Below are positions 8,062 through 15,905 of a stretch of 64,000 nt of DNA, in pieces. The stretch's first letter is position 1. Every line of letters starts with the position of its first letter. The stretch is from Rhodococcoides fascians A44A (GTDB lineage Bacteria > Actinomycetota > Actinomycetes > Mycobacteriales > Mycobacteriaceae). The notes below the pieces were generated by a model that made no database searches, was not told where the DNA came from, and saw nothing but the letters and a program-made list of their open reading frames with translations. The position numbers and the translations under genes are program-made. The stretch covers positions 1-64,000 of the forward strand of contig NZ_JMEX01000001.1 of the NCBI RefSeq assembly GCF_000760735.1. The letters are read 5' to 3'.

Positions 8062-8951
8062 GGTGTGGTGGCCTCCCTGCTGGTGCTGGTGCTGGTGTGG
8101 ATGTGGTGGGCGATGGTGAACGACCGCGGCGACAACAGGGAGGGGTCGATGCCGACACCGGCGGCGATCTCGGAGTCGTACGGCAGGTGGTGCACTCCCG
8201 CGACGCGGCCGGACAGGGCGTCGGCGAGGGGTCCGGTGACGTGATCGACCCCGGGACGTTGGGAGGTGACCACCAGATGCACCGTGCGACCCATTTCCTC
8301 GGTGCCGAGGCGGCGGCGCAGCATCGACAGGACCGGGCGGGAGGCATTCGCTGCGCCGGGGCGGTCGTCGATGGTGACGATGATGTGATCGGCCAGGTCG
8401 GCGGCGGAGTCGAACCACGGTGATCCGACGCTCGCGCCGGCATCGACGATCACCGAACGGGTTGGTGACGCGAGAGCGGACACGACGCCGGTAAGCGGTG
8501 ATGCGGTTTCGCCGAGGGAGCGGTCGCGGCCGAGGGCCGTCCACCCGGTGGCAGGGAGGGCAGAGGGGTCGGCGGCGGGGTCGTCGCCGCCGGCGAGCCA
8601 GTGCTGCCACCACGAGGGGTGACAGTGCTCCGCGGGCGCTCTGGTGGTCAGATCGCCGCCGACCGGGGTTCCATCGAGGGCGATCACCGACGCCGAGGAT
8701 TCCGACGCTGCAACCATCGCCAACAACAGAGTGGTGATCGTGGCACCGGACCCGCCGTGGGCACCGGCCACGACGGTCACCTGACCGCCAGGGCTCGCGA
8801 TGTGGTGCTCGCTGGGCTCGGCCGGGACGGCGAGGTCGCTCGCCGCAGTGTCGGCACCGGCCGCCGGGTCGCTGGTGGTCGTGTTCTCGGCTGTGAGCCA
8901 GTCCAGGTAGGACGGTGCCGGGCCGCCGGCAGCGGTATTCGAGCCGGTCAC
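8058..8951 (-). CDS. MinD/ParA-like ATPase-fold protein with degenerate Walker A
   Basis: The 297-aa product starts at a GTG coupled to the upstream stop. Residues about 60-80 read AGAHGGSGATITTL, the position of the deviant Walker A (KGGxGKT), but both lysines are replaced. Later strands keep MinD-like features: an LDGT segment in place of switch I and VIVDAG in place of Walker B. This suggests a MinD/SIMIBI fold that may not hydrolyse ATP. It is cytosolic and encoded between a membrane protein and a cutinase in the conjugation operon, so it may position or energise the envelope complex. Function is unproven. Confidence 0.7.
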   Translation of the reverse strand: MTGSNTAAGGPAPSYLDWLTAENTTTSDPAAGADTAASDLAVPAEPSEHHIASPGGQVTVVAGAHGGSGATITTLLLAMVAASESSASVIALDGTPVGGDLTTRAPAEHCHPSWWQHWLAGGDDPAADPSALPATGWTALGRDRSLGETASPLTGVVSALASPTRSVIVDAGASVGSPWFDSAADLADHIIVTIDDRPGAANASRPVLSMLRRRLGTEEMGRTVHLVVTSQRPGVDHVTGPLADALSGRVAGVHHLPYDSEIAAGVGIDPSLLSPRSFTIAHHIHTSTSTSREATTP

Positions 8952-9823
8952 TGGGGTACCTGCCCGATGCCGACGATGGAGGAGGTTTTGTCGTCGGGTG
9001 CGCGTCGAACGGTCATGGCGGAGGTGAAGCGCTTTTCCTCACCGCTCGGTCGGCGTTCGATGACCGTCACCCGATACTGTCCGGCTGCGAGCGGTGAGGT
9101 CAGTACGCAGTGATCGGTTCCGGCGGGGATCGCAGCCATCGCCGCGGCGAAGTCCGCTGGCTCGACTACCACTCCGCCGCCGAGTTGGGTGTTGACGGCG
9201 TTGATGTCGCGGGTGAGGTAGTAGGCATCTTCGATCCGTGCGATCGCGGCCAGATCCGGATCGGTCGACGAGGCGACTGCGCGGGTGCCGCCGTTTTGGC
9301 CTGCGCACCACTGCTCCGCTGACTGCGGGACATCCGAGCTGACTTCTGCTGTGCTGGTGGCCGCGGCACTGCTGGACGAGTCCTCCGCAGCGACCGGATG
9401 CACGCTGAGTTCGACTGCCGCAGTGGCCTGTTGATCCTCGCCGGTGCCGGTGACGATCATGGCCGCACCGCCAACGAGTGCAATTAGCGCGGCCACCGAC
9501 CCTGTGACTGCCATCGACGAGCGGTGACGACGAATCCACGACAGACGCGCCGCTGGTGTGACCGCAGCTGCACCGTCACTGTCGCCGGGGGGCGTGGTGC
9601 TGCCGGGTGTGTAGTGATCGAGAGCTGCAGCCCATTGCGGTCCAGACGACGGTGCGGGCAGCGTCACCACCTTCTCGTGGGTATCGCTGCCCGCCGACTC
9701 GATCGCCTCGTTCGTGTCATCGAGCCGCCGTGTGGCGTCCTGCCGGTTCATCGCGGACGCGGCGTCGGGGTCTACGGGCAGTGCGGTGAACCACTGTTCG
9801 TCGTCTGTGGTTGAGAATGCCAC
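8948..9823 (-). CDS. Single-pass membrane protein with extracytoplasmic domain
   Basis: I place the start at a GTG at 9823 because AAAGGAG lies eight bases upstream; the longer frame to 9913 lacks such a site. The 291-aa product has a cytoplasmic N-terminal part of about 105 residues, one membrane helix (about 107-128), a Ser/Ala/Thr linker and an outer domain containing two Cys residues (WCAGQNG and DHCVL) that could form a disulfide. Its stop overlaps the GTG start of the MinD-like gene. It is probably an envelope component of the transfer system partnered with that ATPase; no known family is recognised. Confidence 0.65.
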   Translation of the reverse strand: MAFSTTDDEQWFTALPVDPDAASAMNRQDATRRLDDTNEAIESAGSDTHEKVVTLPAPSSGPQWAAALDHYTPGSTTPPGDSDGAAAVTPAARLSWIRRHRSSMAVTGSVAALIALVGGAAMIVTGTGEDQQATAAVELSVHPVAAEDSSSSAAATSTAEVSSDVPQSAEQWCAGQNGGTRAVASSTDPDLAAIARIEDAYYLTRDINAVNTQLGGGVVVEPADFAAAMAAIPAGTDHCVLTSPLAAGQYRVTVIERRPSGEEKRFTSAMTVRRAPDDKTSSIVGIGQVPQ

Positions 9824-9904
9824 TGGTGGTTCTCCTTTCACGTCGAGAGAGCGGATCTTGCTGTGGTTGCCGGTCGGGCGGTGAGGGAGTCGAACCTTCG
9901 GATA

Positions 9905-9933
9905 CGGCCGCACCCGGAAACGGTGTGCGGCCG
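9905..9933 (-). terminator. Hairpin between the Gly/Ala-rich protein gene and the transfer operon
   Basis: Nine-base arms CGGCCGCAC and GTGCGGCCG enclose an 11-base loop, 11 bases past the stop of the upstream minus-strand gene. There is no T-run, so it is either an actinobacterial type terminator or an attenuating hairpin. Confidence 0.4.
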
Positions 9934-9943
9934 CACCCGGCGA

Positions 9944-11179
9944 TCAGACTCGCGCTACGCCGAGACCGGCCAGGGCACCGTTGATGGCGTCCCCGGCCTG
10001 CGTGAGTGCAGGTCCAGCGGCGGCGGCTGCGTCCGCGATCGCGGGCTGCTCGAGCGCGGTGGAGGTGAAGCCCTCCACCGCAGTACGGACAGGTTCCACC
10101 CAGGTGGGGGTATCGACGACAGTCTGTGTCAGAAGGTCCGGTGTCTGATTCGTGGTCAGCGGGGCCGGAACGATCGGCAGTTGATCGGCCGACGGGCCCG
10201 CAGGTGGTGTCTCGATCTCCGGCACCGGCGCGGGGGCTGGCTCTTCGATGGTGATCGCTTCGCCGCCTGCGGCGGCGCCGCCGAGCACACCTCCGGTGAC
10301 CGCGCCGATGACCGTGGTGGTCGCGACGATCGGAGCCGAGATCGCTGCACCCACACCGGCACCGGCCAACCCCGCGGCACCGGGCACGAAGACGTATCCC
10401 AGGGGGCCGCCCCAGATGATCGCCGGAGTCAGGACCGGTGTCGCCGCGACGCCGAGTCCTGCGCCGATCGCGGCGCCCCCGAGTGTGATCGCGGTTCCGG
10501 GAACGAGACCGGCCCCGAGGCCGACCAGTGCGCCCGTGACGGCACCGCCTGCGGTGCCTGCGGCGATACGGTCCGCGCGGGGTGCGTCCGCGAATCCGTT
10601 GTCTACGAGTAGGTTGCCTCCGTCCGCCTGGATGGCTTGGAAGGTGTTGGAGATCTGTCGAGCAAGTGTCGGGTCGACGATCGCGGGATCGTACGGGACA
10701 GGGTTGGCGCCGACGAGGACCGTGTTCTCCGGAGTGTCGACGGGAACGATCTTCGGCTTCTTCACCGTCGGGACCGGTGCGGGCTGCGGTGCCGGAGGCG
10801 CAATCTCGGGATCTGCTGTGATAGCCGGTCCCTGGATCGGTGCCGCAGGGGTGGCGTAGCCCGCAGGGGCGCTTTCGTACGAGGGCGTCTGACGGCCGGC
10901 GTTGTAGTCCTCGACGGTGCGTGTTTCGCCGGAGTAGTCGTACAGCGGGGTGTAGCCGGGCAGGTAGTCGGGTTCGGCGGCCGGAGCGGGTGTCGGAGAG
11001 GTAGTCGACAGACCCGGTTGCTGCGGTGTCGTGGTGGACAGGCCCGGCTGAACATCATCGGCGAACGCAGTGCCCGCGAATGCCACTGCGACCGACATGG
11101 CAGCGGTAGCCACCACTGTCGACCGCGCGGCGACCACCACAGCGCGGTGTCTTCCCTGAGAGTTGTTGCTGTTCAACAA
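9944..11179 (-). CDS. Secreted Gly/Ala-rich protein with glycine-zipper region
   Basis: The 411-aa product starts at TTG (11179, with a second TTG next to it) behind GAAAGGA. A signal peptide ends near AFA-DD (about residue 40). Next come two copies of QPGLSTT, a Pro-rich region, and a central block (about 205-310) of repeated G-x(3)-G and AAG patterns. That block resembles glycine-zipper, membrane-inserting or aggregation-prone segments; rhodococcal proteins of this kind are, from memory, labelled 'insoluble domain protein'. It is the first gene of the minus-strand transfer region and probably sits in the cell envelope. Confidence 0.65.
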   Translation of the reverse strand: MLNSNNSQGRHRAVVVAARSTVVATAAMSVAVAFAGTAFADDVQPGLSTTTPQQPGLSTTSPTPAPAAEPDYLPGYTPLYDYSGETRTVEDYNAGRQTPSYESAPAGYATPAAPIQGPAITADPEIAPPAPQPAPVPTVKKPKIVPVDTPENTVLVGANPVPYDPAIVDPTLARQISNTFQAIQADGGNLLVDNGFADAPRADRIAAGTAGGAVTGALVGLGAGLVPGTAITLGGAAIGAGLGVAATPVLTPAIIWGGPLGYVFVPGAAGLAGAGVGAAISAPIVATTTVIGAVTGGVLGGAAAGGEAITIEEPAPAPVPEIETPPAGPSADQLPIVPAPLTTNQTPDLLTQTVVDTPTWVEPVRTAVEGFTSTALEQPAIADAAAAAGPALTQAGDAINGALAGLGVARV

Positions 11180-11296
11180 ACTGTCCTTTCAATACTTGGT
11201 GGTGGACCCGTCCGCTGGCTGGATCCGGGTACATTTCGCTATTCGGCGGCGCGTAACGCTGAGAATCGTTCGCGGTTGGACTTATCGATTTCGGGT

Positions 11297-11336
11297 GGCG
11301 CTCGGATCGGGACATGCAGGGCCCGATCCGAGCGCC
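11297..11336 (-). terminator. Strong hairpin downstream of the 16-codon minigene
   Basis: Two perfect 15-base arms (11297-11311 and 11322-11336) with a 10-base loop lie 18 bases beyond the minigene stop on the minus strand. This is the most stable hairpin in this part of the window and an obvious transcription stop or 3' RNA stabiliser. Confidence 0.7.
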
Positions 11337-11354
11337 ATGACCGGGCTCCGTTGT

Positions 11355-11405
11355 CTAGCGGATGAATTGACTCAGGAAGATGATCCACTGCAAGAAGAAC
11401 GGCAC
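11355..11405 (-). CDS. 16-residue hydrophobic peptide minigene
   Basis: A GTG at 11405 is preceded by AGAAAGGAA with ideal spacing and opens a frame encoding 16 residues (PFFLQWIIFLSQFIR after the start) before TAG. The coding run is hydrophobic with a final Arg. A hairpin lies before it (11538-11561) and a 15-bp-stem hairpin follows it (11297-11336), so it looks like a separate short transcript. It could be a leader peptide, a tiny membrane peptide or part of a small RNA. Homology cannot be judged at this length. Confidence 0.45.
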   Translation of the reverse strand: MPFFLQWIIFLSQFIR

Positions 11406-11537
11406 TCGTATTCCTTTCTGTTGGAGTCGATTCGGACGTTTCTGGGATGTCCCGGCGGGGTCACGCAGTTCGGCACACGATGAAGAAGCGTCGCCGTGTG
11501 ACCCTCGCGCCGGTCCATCGGTTGAGCTGCGCTGCCC

Positions 11538-11561
11538 GGTGCGCCTGGGGGAAGGCGCACC
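11538..11561 (-). terminator. Hairpin after the small gene 11618-11872
   Basis: Arms GGTGCGCC and GGCGCACC with an 8-base loop lie about 57 bases beyond the stop of the preceding minus-strand gene. It separates that gene from the 16-codon minigene. Confidence 0.5.
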
Positions 11562-11617
11562 GACTCGCGTAGCTCGCAACTACGGCCGGGGATGGTCCGT
11601 AGTTGGGTTCTGAGGGG

Positions 11618-11872
11618 TCAGGCAGCTTGGCTGAAGCCGCCGTCGCTGCGGGGCTCGGCGGTAGGCGTGCGGAAGGTCATGTCGGCATCGGTCCACTCGC
11701 CGAGAAGTTCGCCGGTGTCCTCGCATCGCAACTGGTGTGTCACATGCGGGTGGGACGTAGGAAGCGAGCAGGCTGCCATACCAGGCACCCTGTCGTTGAG
11801 TGCCGGACAGAGATCAGCGGACGCTGTGGGCCGGTCGAGGTGTAACGCAATCTTGTCGATTGAAGATTGCAT
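11618..11872 (-). CDS. Small hypothetical protein, 84 aa
   Basis: The ATG at 11872 follows GGAGGA with six-base spacing, one of the best ribosome binding sites in this region. The product is soluble, mostly polar, with three cysteines and the segments CEDTGELLGEW and DMTFRT. No family is recognised. It stands alone between the plasmid regulator block and the conjugation region and ends just before a hairpin. A role in controlling transfer is possible, but nothing in the sequence proves it. Confidence 0.55.
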   Translation of the reverse strand: MQSSIDKIALHLDRPTASADLCPALNDRVPGMAACSLPTSHPHVTHQLRCEDTGELLGEWTDADMTFRTPTAEPRSDGGFSQAA

Positions 11873-12039
11873 GAATGTCCTCCAGATCTAGGACGCACCT
11901 TCTGAAGGAGGCGGCTAGGCTGGAAGAGCCCGCATCACAACAGGAGCTACGGCTTGTGCTGATGGTGGGGTTGCAATGAAAAGGCCCTGGGTGCTCTGTG
12001 ATTGGCGTCGTAGGCATCCGGGGTCTTCTGCTGCTCGGG

Positions 12040-12324
12040 TCAGGGACCGGCCCGTTGTCTGCGGTCTTGTAGCGGTGATGTGCCCTTTGTGCCGACGTCC
12101 CGGGGCAACAGGACGTTCCGGCGGATCTGGGCATGGCTGTGCTCCGCGTGATGACCACTCGTGGGAGCGAGGGCTGCGGGGCGCATGCAAACAAGTCCGC
12201 TGTTTGGTGAGGCAACTGCGTGGCCTGTGATCAGGCTGCGCGCGGCGTCTGGGAGCGAGTCGTCAGCGCCCAGGAGGCCCGCATGAATGCGGGTGCATTC
12301 GGAAGATAGCAGACTCCGTCCCAT
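12040..12324 (-). CDS. Possible small hypothetical protein
   Basis: An ATG at 12324 follows AAAGGGGG at seven bases, and the frame continues for 94 codons. Amino-acid composition is unremarkable and overlapping frames on the other strand are also open, so coding status is doubtful. It would be divergent from the double-HTH regulator at 12440, sharing the promoter region with the TAAAGCA repeats. Confidence 0.25.
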   Translation of the reverse strand: MGRSLLSSECTRIHAGLLGADDSLPDAARSLITGHAVASPNSGLVCMRPAALAPTSGHHAEHSHAQIRRNVLLPRDVGTKGTSPLQDRRQRAGP

Positions 12325-12350
12325 CTTGTCGCCCCCTTTCATGCCCTCAG

Positions 12351-12385
12351 TAAAGCAATCAACTCAACTTCTGCTGTAAAGCATT
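12351..12385. promoter_or_regulatory. Direct repeats upstream of the double-HTH regulator
   Basis: TAAAGCAAT (12351-12359) and TAAAGCATT (12377-12385) are spaced 26 bases start to start in a relatively AT-rich intergenic stretch. Placement next to a self-standing HTH regulator suggests an operator, though this is inference. Confidence 0.3.
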
Positions 12386-12439
12386 GCACGTAATCTATGC
12401 TCTGTCAACGGTATCTGCGAGCTCATGGAGGGGTGAAAG

Positions 12440-12931
12440 ATGACTGAGGAAGACAGAAATCAGTCGGAAGGATTGCAGATGCCGCAGAGTGGTGTGCGAG
12501 GGTTTAGCCCCTCGGCGCTGGATGCGGCAATGTCCAGAAAACGGGCAAGCAACGACGATTTGGCGGATGCGATCGGCGTCAGCCGCCAGTCTGTCGCGGC
12601 GTGGCGGTCTGGGCGCTCTATCCCAACCGCTGTTCTTCTCCGGAAGGCCGCCTCGTGGCTCACGGTCGCGGTAGCCGACCTTGTTCCAATCGACGACGAA
12701 AGGCTTCGGATCTCCGATCTCCGAATCCGGGTGGGTTTGACCCAACGTATGGCCGCGACCGACCTGGGGCTGAATCCGACCGCAGTAGCGGAGATCGAGA
12801 AGGGTCGGCGGTCCTTCTCTGACGAGGTCGCGAGATCTATGGCGAGTGTCTACAGGACCGATGTCGATGCGGTGCGCATGGCGTGGGAGCGAACGAACGC
12901 GGCACGCAAGGCGCGCCTTGACTCGATGTAG
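12440..12931 (+). CDS. Regulator with two XRE-type HTH domains
   Basis: The 163-aa product begins at an ATG after GGAGGGG. Residues about 30-75 form one HTH (DDLADAIGVSRQSVAAWRSG) and residues about 90-140 a second one (RMAATDLGLNPTAVAEIEKG). Each has the Cro/C1-like pattern, so the protein probably binds DNA as a tandem or dimer of double HTH units. It lies between the transfer region and the RHH and primase genes, so it is a candidate regulator of plasmid transfer or copy number. Confidence 0.8.
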   Translation: MTEEDRNQSEGLQMPQSGVRGFSPSALDAAMSRKRASNDDLADAIGVSRQSVAAWRSGRSIPTAVLLRKAASWLTVAVADLVPIDDERLRISDLRIRVGLTQRMAATDLGLNPTAVAEIEKGRRSFSDEVARSMASVYRTDVDAVRMAWERTNAARKARLDSM

Positions 12932-13065
12932 ACCTGTGCGTAAGTTTCGCTCGGGGCTCGAGTTTTAGATGCAGAAACGGCGTGTCGTCCAACGCTCGGA
13001 GTCATCCTCGAGGCAGACTCAGCCCCGTCAGCTCGATCGCATCAATCGGAGAGTAGGAGAGTCAA

Positions 13066-13263
13066 GTGGGACGGCCAAGTAAAGGCACTAGGGCTCCTGT
13101 TACCTCTCGTGTTCCAGTCGAGGTAAAGACTGCGATCCGAATGCAAAGCGCTGCAAGGGGTATCGACGAGAGTCAGTACGTTGCGGACCTGCTTGCTATG
13201 GCGGTCGGGCGACCCGATCTTGTTCGTGATTTAAACCAGGAGGTGCTGCAGCAGACTGCATAG
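13066..13263 (+). CDS. Ribbon-helix-helix-like small DNA-binding protein
   Basis: The 65-aa product starts at GTG behind GGAGAG. It opens with GRPSKGTR and then follows the RHH pattern: a strand (TSRVPVEV), helix 1 (KTAIRMQSAARG), a turn and helix 2 (DESQYVADLLAMAV). Proteins of this size beside a plasmid replication gene commonly act as CopG-like copy-number repressors or auxiliary partition/antitoxin factors. No toxin-like partner is adjacent, so replication control of the downstream primase gene is the simplest idea. Confidence 0.6.
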   Translation: MGRPSKGTRAPVTSRVPVEVKTAIRMQSAARGIDESQYVADLLAMAVGRPDLVRDLNQEVLQQTA

Positions 13264-13362
13264 AGCGGAAAAGGCGCTTCCACTGCTACCTGATACCTGA
13301 ACAAGGTACAGGCCAGGAAGTCCGCAACTGCATATCTGGCGCCGCAGAGAAGAGAATGAGAA

Positions 13363-13391
13363 AACCCCCGATCCGGGCAAGATCGAGGGTT
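13363..13391 (+). terminator. Hairpin between the RHH gene and the primase gene
   Basis: Eleven-base arms with a single mismatch (AACCC-C-CGATC and GATCG-A-GGGTT) and a 7-base loop, about 100 bases after the RHH stop. Confidence 0.5.
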
Positions 13392-13456
13392 CTCGAGTTC
13401 ATCTGAGTCGAATGGGAGTTCGACGAACTGCGTTGCCCCTATGAAGGGACTTTGTC

Positions 13457-15352
13457 GTGCTTGACAAGTCTCAGGGTACATCGTGCTCTGACAAAGATTC
13501 AAGATTGGACGCTCGTGTCGAGGTGCGCACTTCGGCCACGGAGCTCATTTGGCGGCGGCTTTCGCCATTGTTGGCTGCTCGTCGGTCGATGCGTGTCTAC
13601 GATCCGGTTGCGCGCAGCTTCGATCAGACGCGCCCGCTTACGTCGAAGCGGCCCGTTCAGCCGGCCGCAGTCCCACTCTTTTACCGCGGGCGCGCCCGCG
13701 TCATCGCGCTGGATTTCGATCCGAAGCATCTCGACGCGGCGGCCGTCGATCAGGACGTGTGCAGGGTTCTGGAATGGCTGAGCGAATGTGGCGGCCGGGC
13801 GGTTGTCGATAGATCCACCCGAGGCGGGCGGCACGTGCTTGTTCCTCTCGCTCCTGGAGTCACTGTGAGTGTCGAAGAGATCAGGCCGCTCCTGGACCAG
13901 CTCGCAGCTCGCCTCCCGACTCTCGACATCGTGCCGATGTGCAACGCAGCAACCGGCTGCATCACGGTTCCAGGGTCGCTGTGCCGGGACGGCGGGTATC
14001 GCAGGCTTGAGGGCGAACTCGACGTCGCCATCGACGCACTGGTGGTGGGATCAGATTCCGCTGCTGTACCGCGCCTACTCGCACTTCTCGGCGGCAGCAG
14101 TCGAGTCGCCAACCGGCCGAAAAGAACGGTGCAAGCTCTCGCCGACAACATGCAAGCGGCCACGTATGCGGAACGGATCGTCGGTGGGGGCACCGACGCG
14201 CACCTCCACCCGCGCTTCTGCAAGACGAGCACTCCCACAGAGGCTGTGCAGGCGTTTGCTGCCAGAGGCGTCCTTGACAAAACCAGGTGGAAGTCGCGTT
14301 CGGAGGCACGTCAGTCAGTCGTAACGCAATTCGTCATGGCCGGCGCAACGGTTGCTGACGTCGTTGCCCGCGCCCAAACACCAGCGTGGTCGGGCCTGCG
14401 AGCCGCTTACGACCACTATCGAGACCCTCGTTTGGCGTTGCAGCGGGATGCAGCGAATGCCTTGAAGTGGGCCGCGTCGACACTCCCCGAGCCAGTCCGG
14501 GATACCGGGCACAAGTTCAAGTACACAGGGGGGGCGGGCGATCTCCTCTTTATGCGTTGGCAGCAGCAGGCACTCTCCTGGGTGACATCCGAATACCAGG
14601 GTAGGCGCGACAGATGGACCACCCTCGTTGTCGTTCAGGCACTGGCTTGGTCGGCCTCCGTGGCCGGCGAGATTGTTGAGGGCGTACCCGTAGTCGCTGT
14701 TGGTGGAAGATCACTGTCGATTGCAGCGGGAATGCTGCCTGAGTCGACAGTGTGGTCGGTGCTAGAACGACTAAGAGAGGCTCAGGGGTCACCGCTGCTT
14801 CTCATTGAGCGTGGTGTGGGCCAACTAGCCGATAGATACGCGTTGGTCACGGCTGGCGCCGAAGGCGTCCAGGACCCCAAGGGAGGGTCTCCTGGAGAGC
14901 TCGCGGAAGTCGAGTCGGTGCATCCGGCCTGGAGCGTACTGGGCTATAGACAAAAGGCACTCTATGAGGCCGTGCAACGTCGATCAGGGGCGTCTATAGA
15001 CTCCGTGCTCGCGGAAGTCAGAATCGGTCGATCCAGCGGCTACGAAGCCCTGATGGACCTCCGGGTCGCCGGTCTCGTCGAGACGAATCGGTATCATGAG
15101 GTGAGTTTAGGACGGGTTGGCTTGGACGAGTTGGCGCAGCGGCACGGCCTGAGATCGGCCGTTCGAGAGCGAATCGTCCGGCACCGAGCGGAACGCATCG
15201 TGTGGAAGCAGTGGCTAGTAGGGAGGGAAGAGGCGCACCTGCCTACTCCCCCGCCGGCGTTTGAAGAAGGCTTGTTCGAGAACGCCTTGTTCCCCCCTGC
15301 TACCGAATACCTTGAACAAGTAGTTGCGTCAGGCCCTACGGAGTGGGTTTGA
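13457..15352 (+). CDS. AEP-type primase/polymerase, probable plasmid replication protein
   Basis: The 631-aa product starts at GTG behind AAGGGAC. The N-terminal part shows archaeo-eukaryotic primase hallmarks: ALDFDPK (metal-binding acidic pair, about residue 95) and a later STRGGRHVLVPL stretch, matching the Gly-rich/His motif of prim-pol domains. The C-terminal third contains a winged-helix-like segment (IGRSSGYEALMDLRVAGLVE). Proteins combining a primase core with DNA-binding wings start replication on several actinobacterial plasmids. With the RHH protein upstream and parA/parB downstream, I take it as the replication initiator. No helicase motif is seen. Confidence 0.7.
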   Translation: MLDKSQGTSCSDKDSRLDARVEVRTSATELIWRRLSPLLAARRSMRVYDPVARSFDQTRPLTSKRPVQPAAVPLFYRGRARVIALDFDPKHLDAAAVDQDVCRVLEWLSECGGRAVVDRSTRGGRHVLVPLAPGVTVSVEEIRPLLDQLAARLPTLDIVPMCNAATGCITVPGSLCRDGGYRRLEGELDVAIDALVVGSDSAAVPRLLALLGGSSRVANRPKRTVQALADNMQAATYAERIVGGGTDAHLHPRFCKTSTPTEAVQAFAARGVLDKTRWKSRSEARQSVVTQFVMAGATVADVVARAQTPAWSGLRAAYDHYRDPRLALQRDAANALKWAASTLPEPVRDTGHKFKYTGGAGDLLFMRWQQQALSWVTSEYQGRRDRWTTLVVVQALAWSASVAGEIVEGVPVVAVGGRSLSIAAGMLPESTVWSVLERLREAQGSPLLLIERGVGQLADRYALVTAGAEGVQDPKGGSPGELAEVESVHPAWSVLGYRQKALYEAVQRRSGASIDSVLAEVRIGRSSGYEALMDLRVAGLVETNRYHEVSLGRVGLDELAQRHGLRSAVRERIVRHRAERIVWKQWLVGREEAHLPTPPPAFEEGLFENALFPPATEYLEQVVASGPTEWV

Positions 15353-15387
15353 TTCGTAGAGCCTGACGATGGCTTCGGCGGGATGAG

Positions 15388-15888
15388 CTACCACAGGACA
15401 ATAGACATGTATCGGTCCGTCACAGTGACGGAACGTGGGTGCTGTCGTGGCATCTCGGTCTTGAGCTCGGACAGTACTCGCCTGAGATGCGCCCGAGCAG
15501 TGCGAATATCCGCTAGTGCCGCGTCGGGAAAAAACCTGTCCAATTCGCTGGGATCGTTCGCAGCCGCAAAACCGAAGTTGCTGTGCCTGGTAATCAAGCG
15601 CGAGAGGTGCAGCTCGATCCGGCTGTAAGTCTCGCAATCGACGATCTCGGGCAGGTCGTCATCGTTCCTGTATGGCAGCCGGTCTATCGACTCTCCCCCG
15701 GTATTTGCGCAGATCGATTTATGCCACTTTCCGAGAGCGACCCGCAAATCGGTTGTCACGCGCGCGATTTGGCTCGACTGCGACTCTGTCAACAAGTCGC
15801 GAAATCGGTCGAGTGCTTCGATGAATGATCTCAACTGGTGGGGACCGATCGTGACCTCGTCCAGTTCCGCGAGCGTTGCAACAGACAT
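15388..15888 (-). CDS. Hypothetical helical protein coupled to the PAS-like gene
   Basis: I use the ATG at 15888 because AGGGGGAG lies just upstream; a second ATG at 15909 overlaps the previous stop as ATGA and is the alternative. The 166-aa product is charged, mostly helical, without membrane segments (LRSFIEALDRFRDLL and a D-D-D-L run). No family is recognised. Tight coupling indicates function with the preceding PAS-like protein, possibly as its output partner. Confidence 0.55.
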   Translation of the reverse strand: MSVATLAELDEVTIGPHQLRSFIEALDRFRDLLTESQSSQIARVTTDLRVALGKWHKSICANTGGESIDRLPYRNDDDLPEIVDCETYSRIELHLSRLITRHSNFGFAAANDPSELDRFFPDAALADIRTARAHLRRVLSELKTEMPRQHPRSVTVTDRYMSIVLW

Positions 15889-15905
15889 CGTACTCCCCCT
15901 TGTGG

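Noticed and set aside
9868..9899. tRNA T-arm-like stretch (GGTTCGACTCC on the minus strand)
   Set aside because: The T-stem has a mismatch, no acceptor partner or CCA is present, and no D- or anticodon arm is nearby. Probably chance or an old remnant.
9824..9913. N-terminal extension of the membrane protein gene 8948-9823
   Set aside because: The GTG at 9823 has an ideal ribosome binding site; the extension covers the intergenic hairpin.
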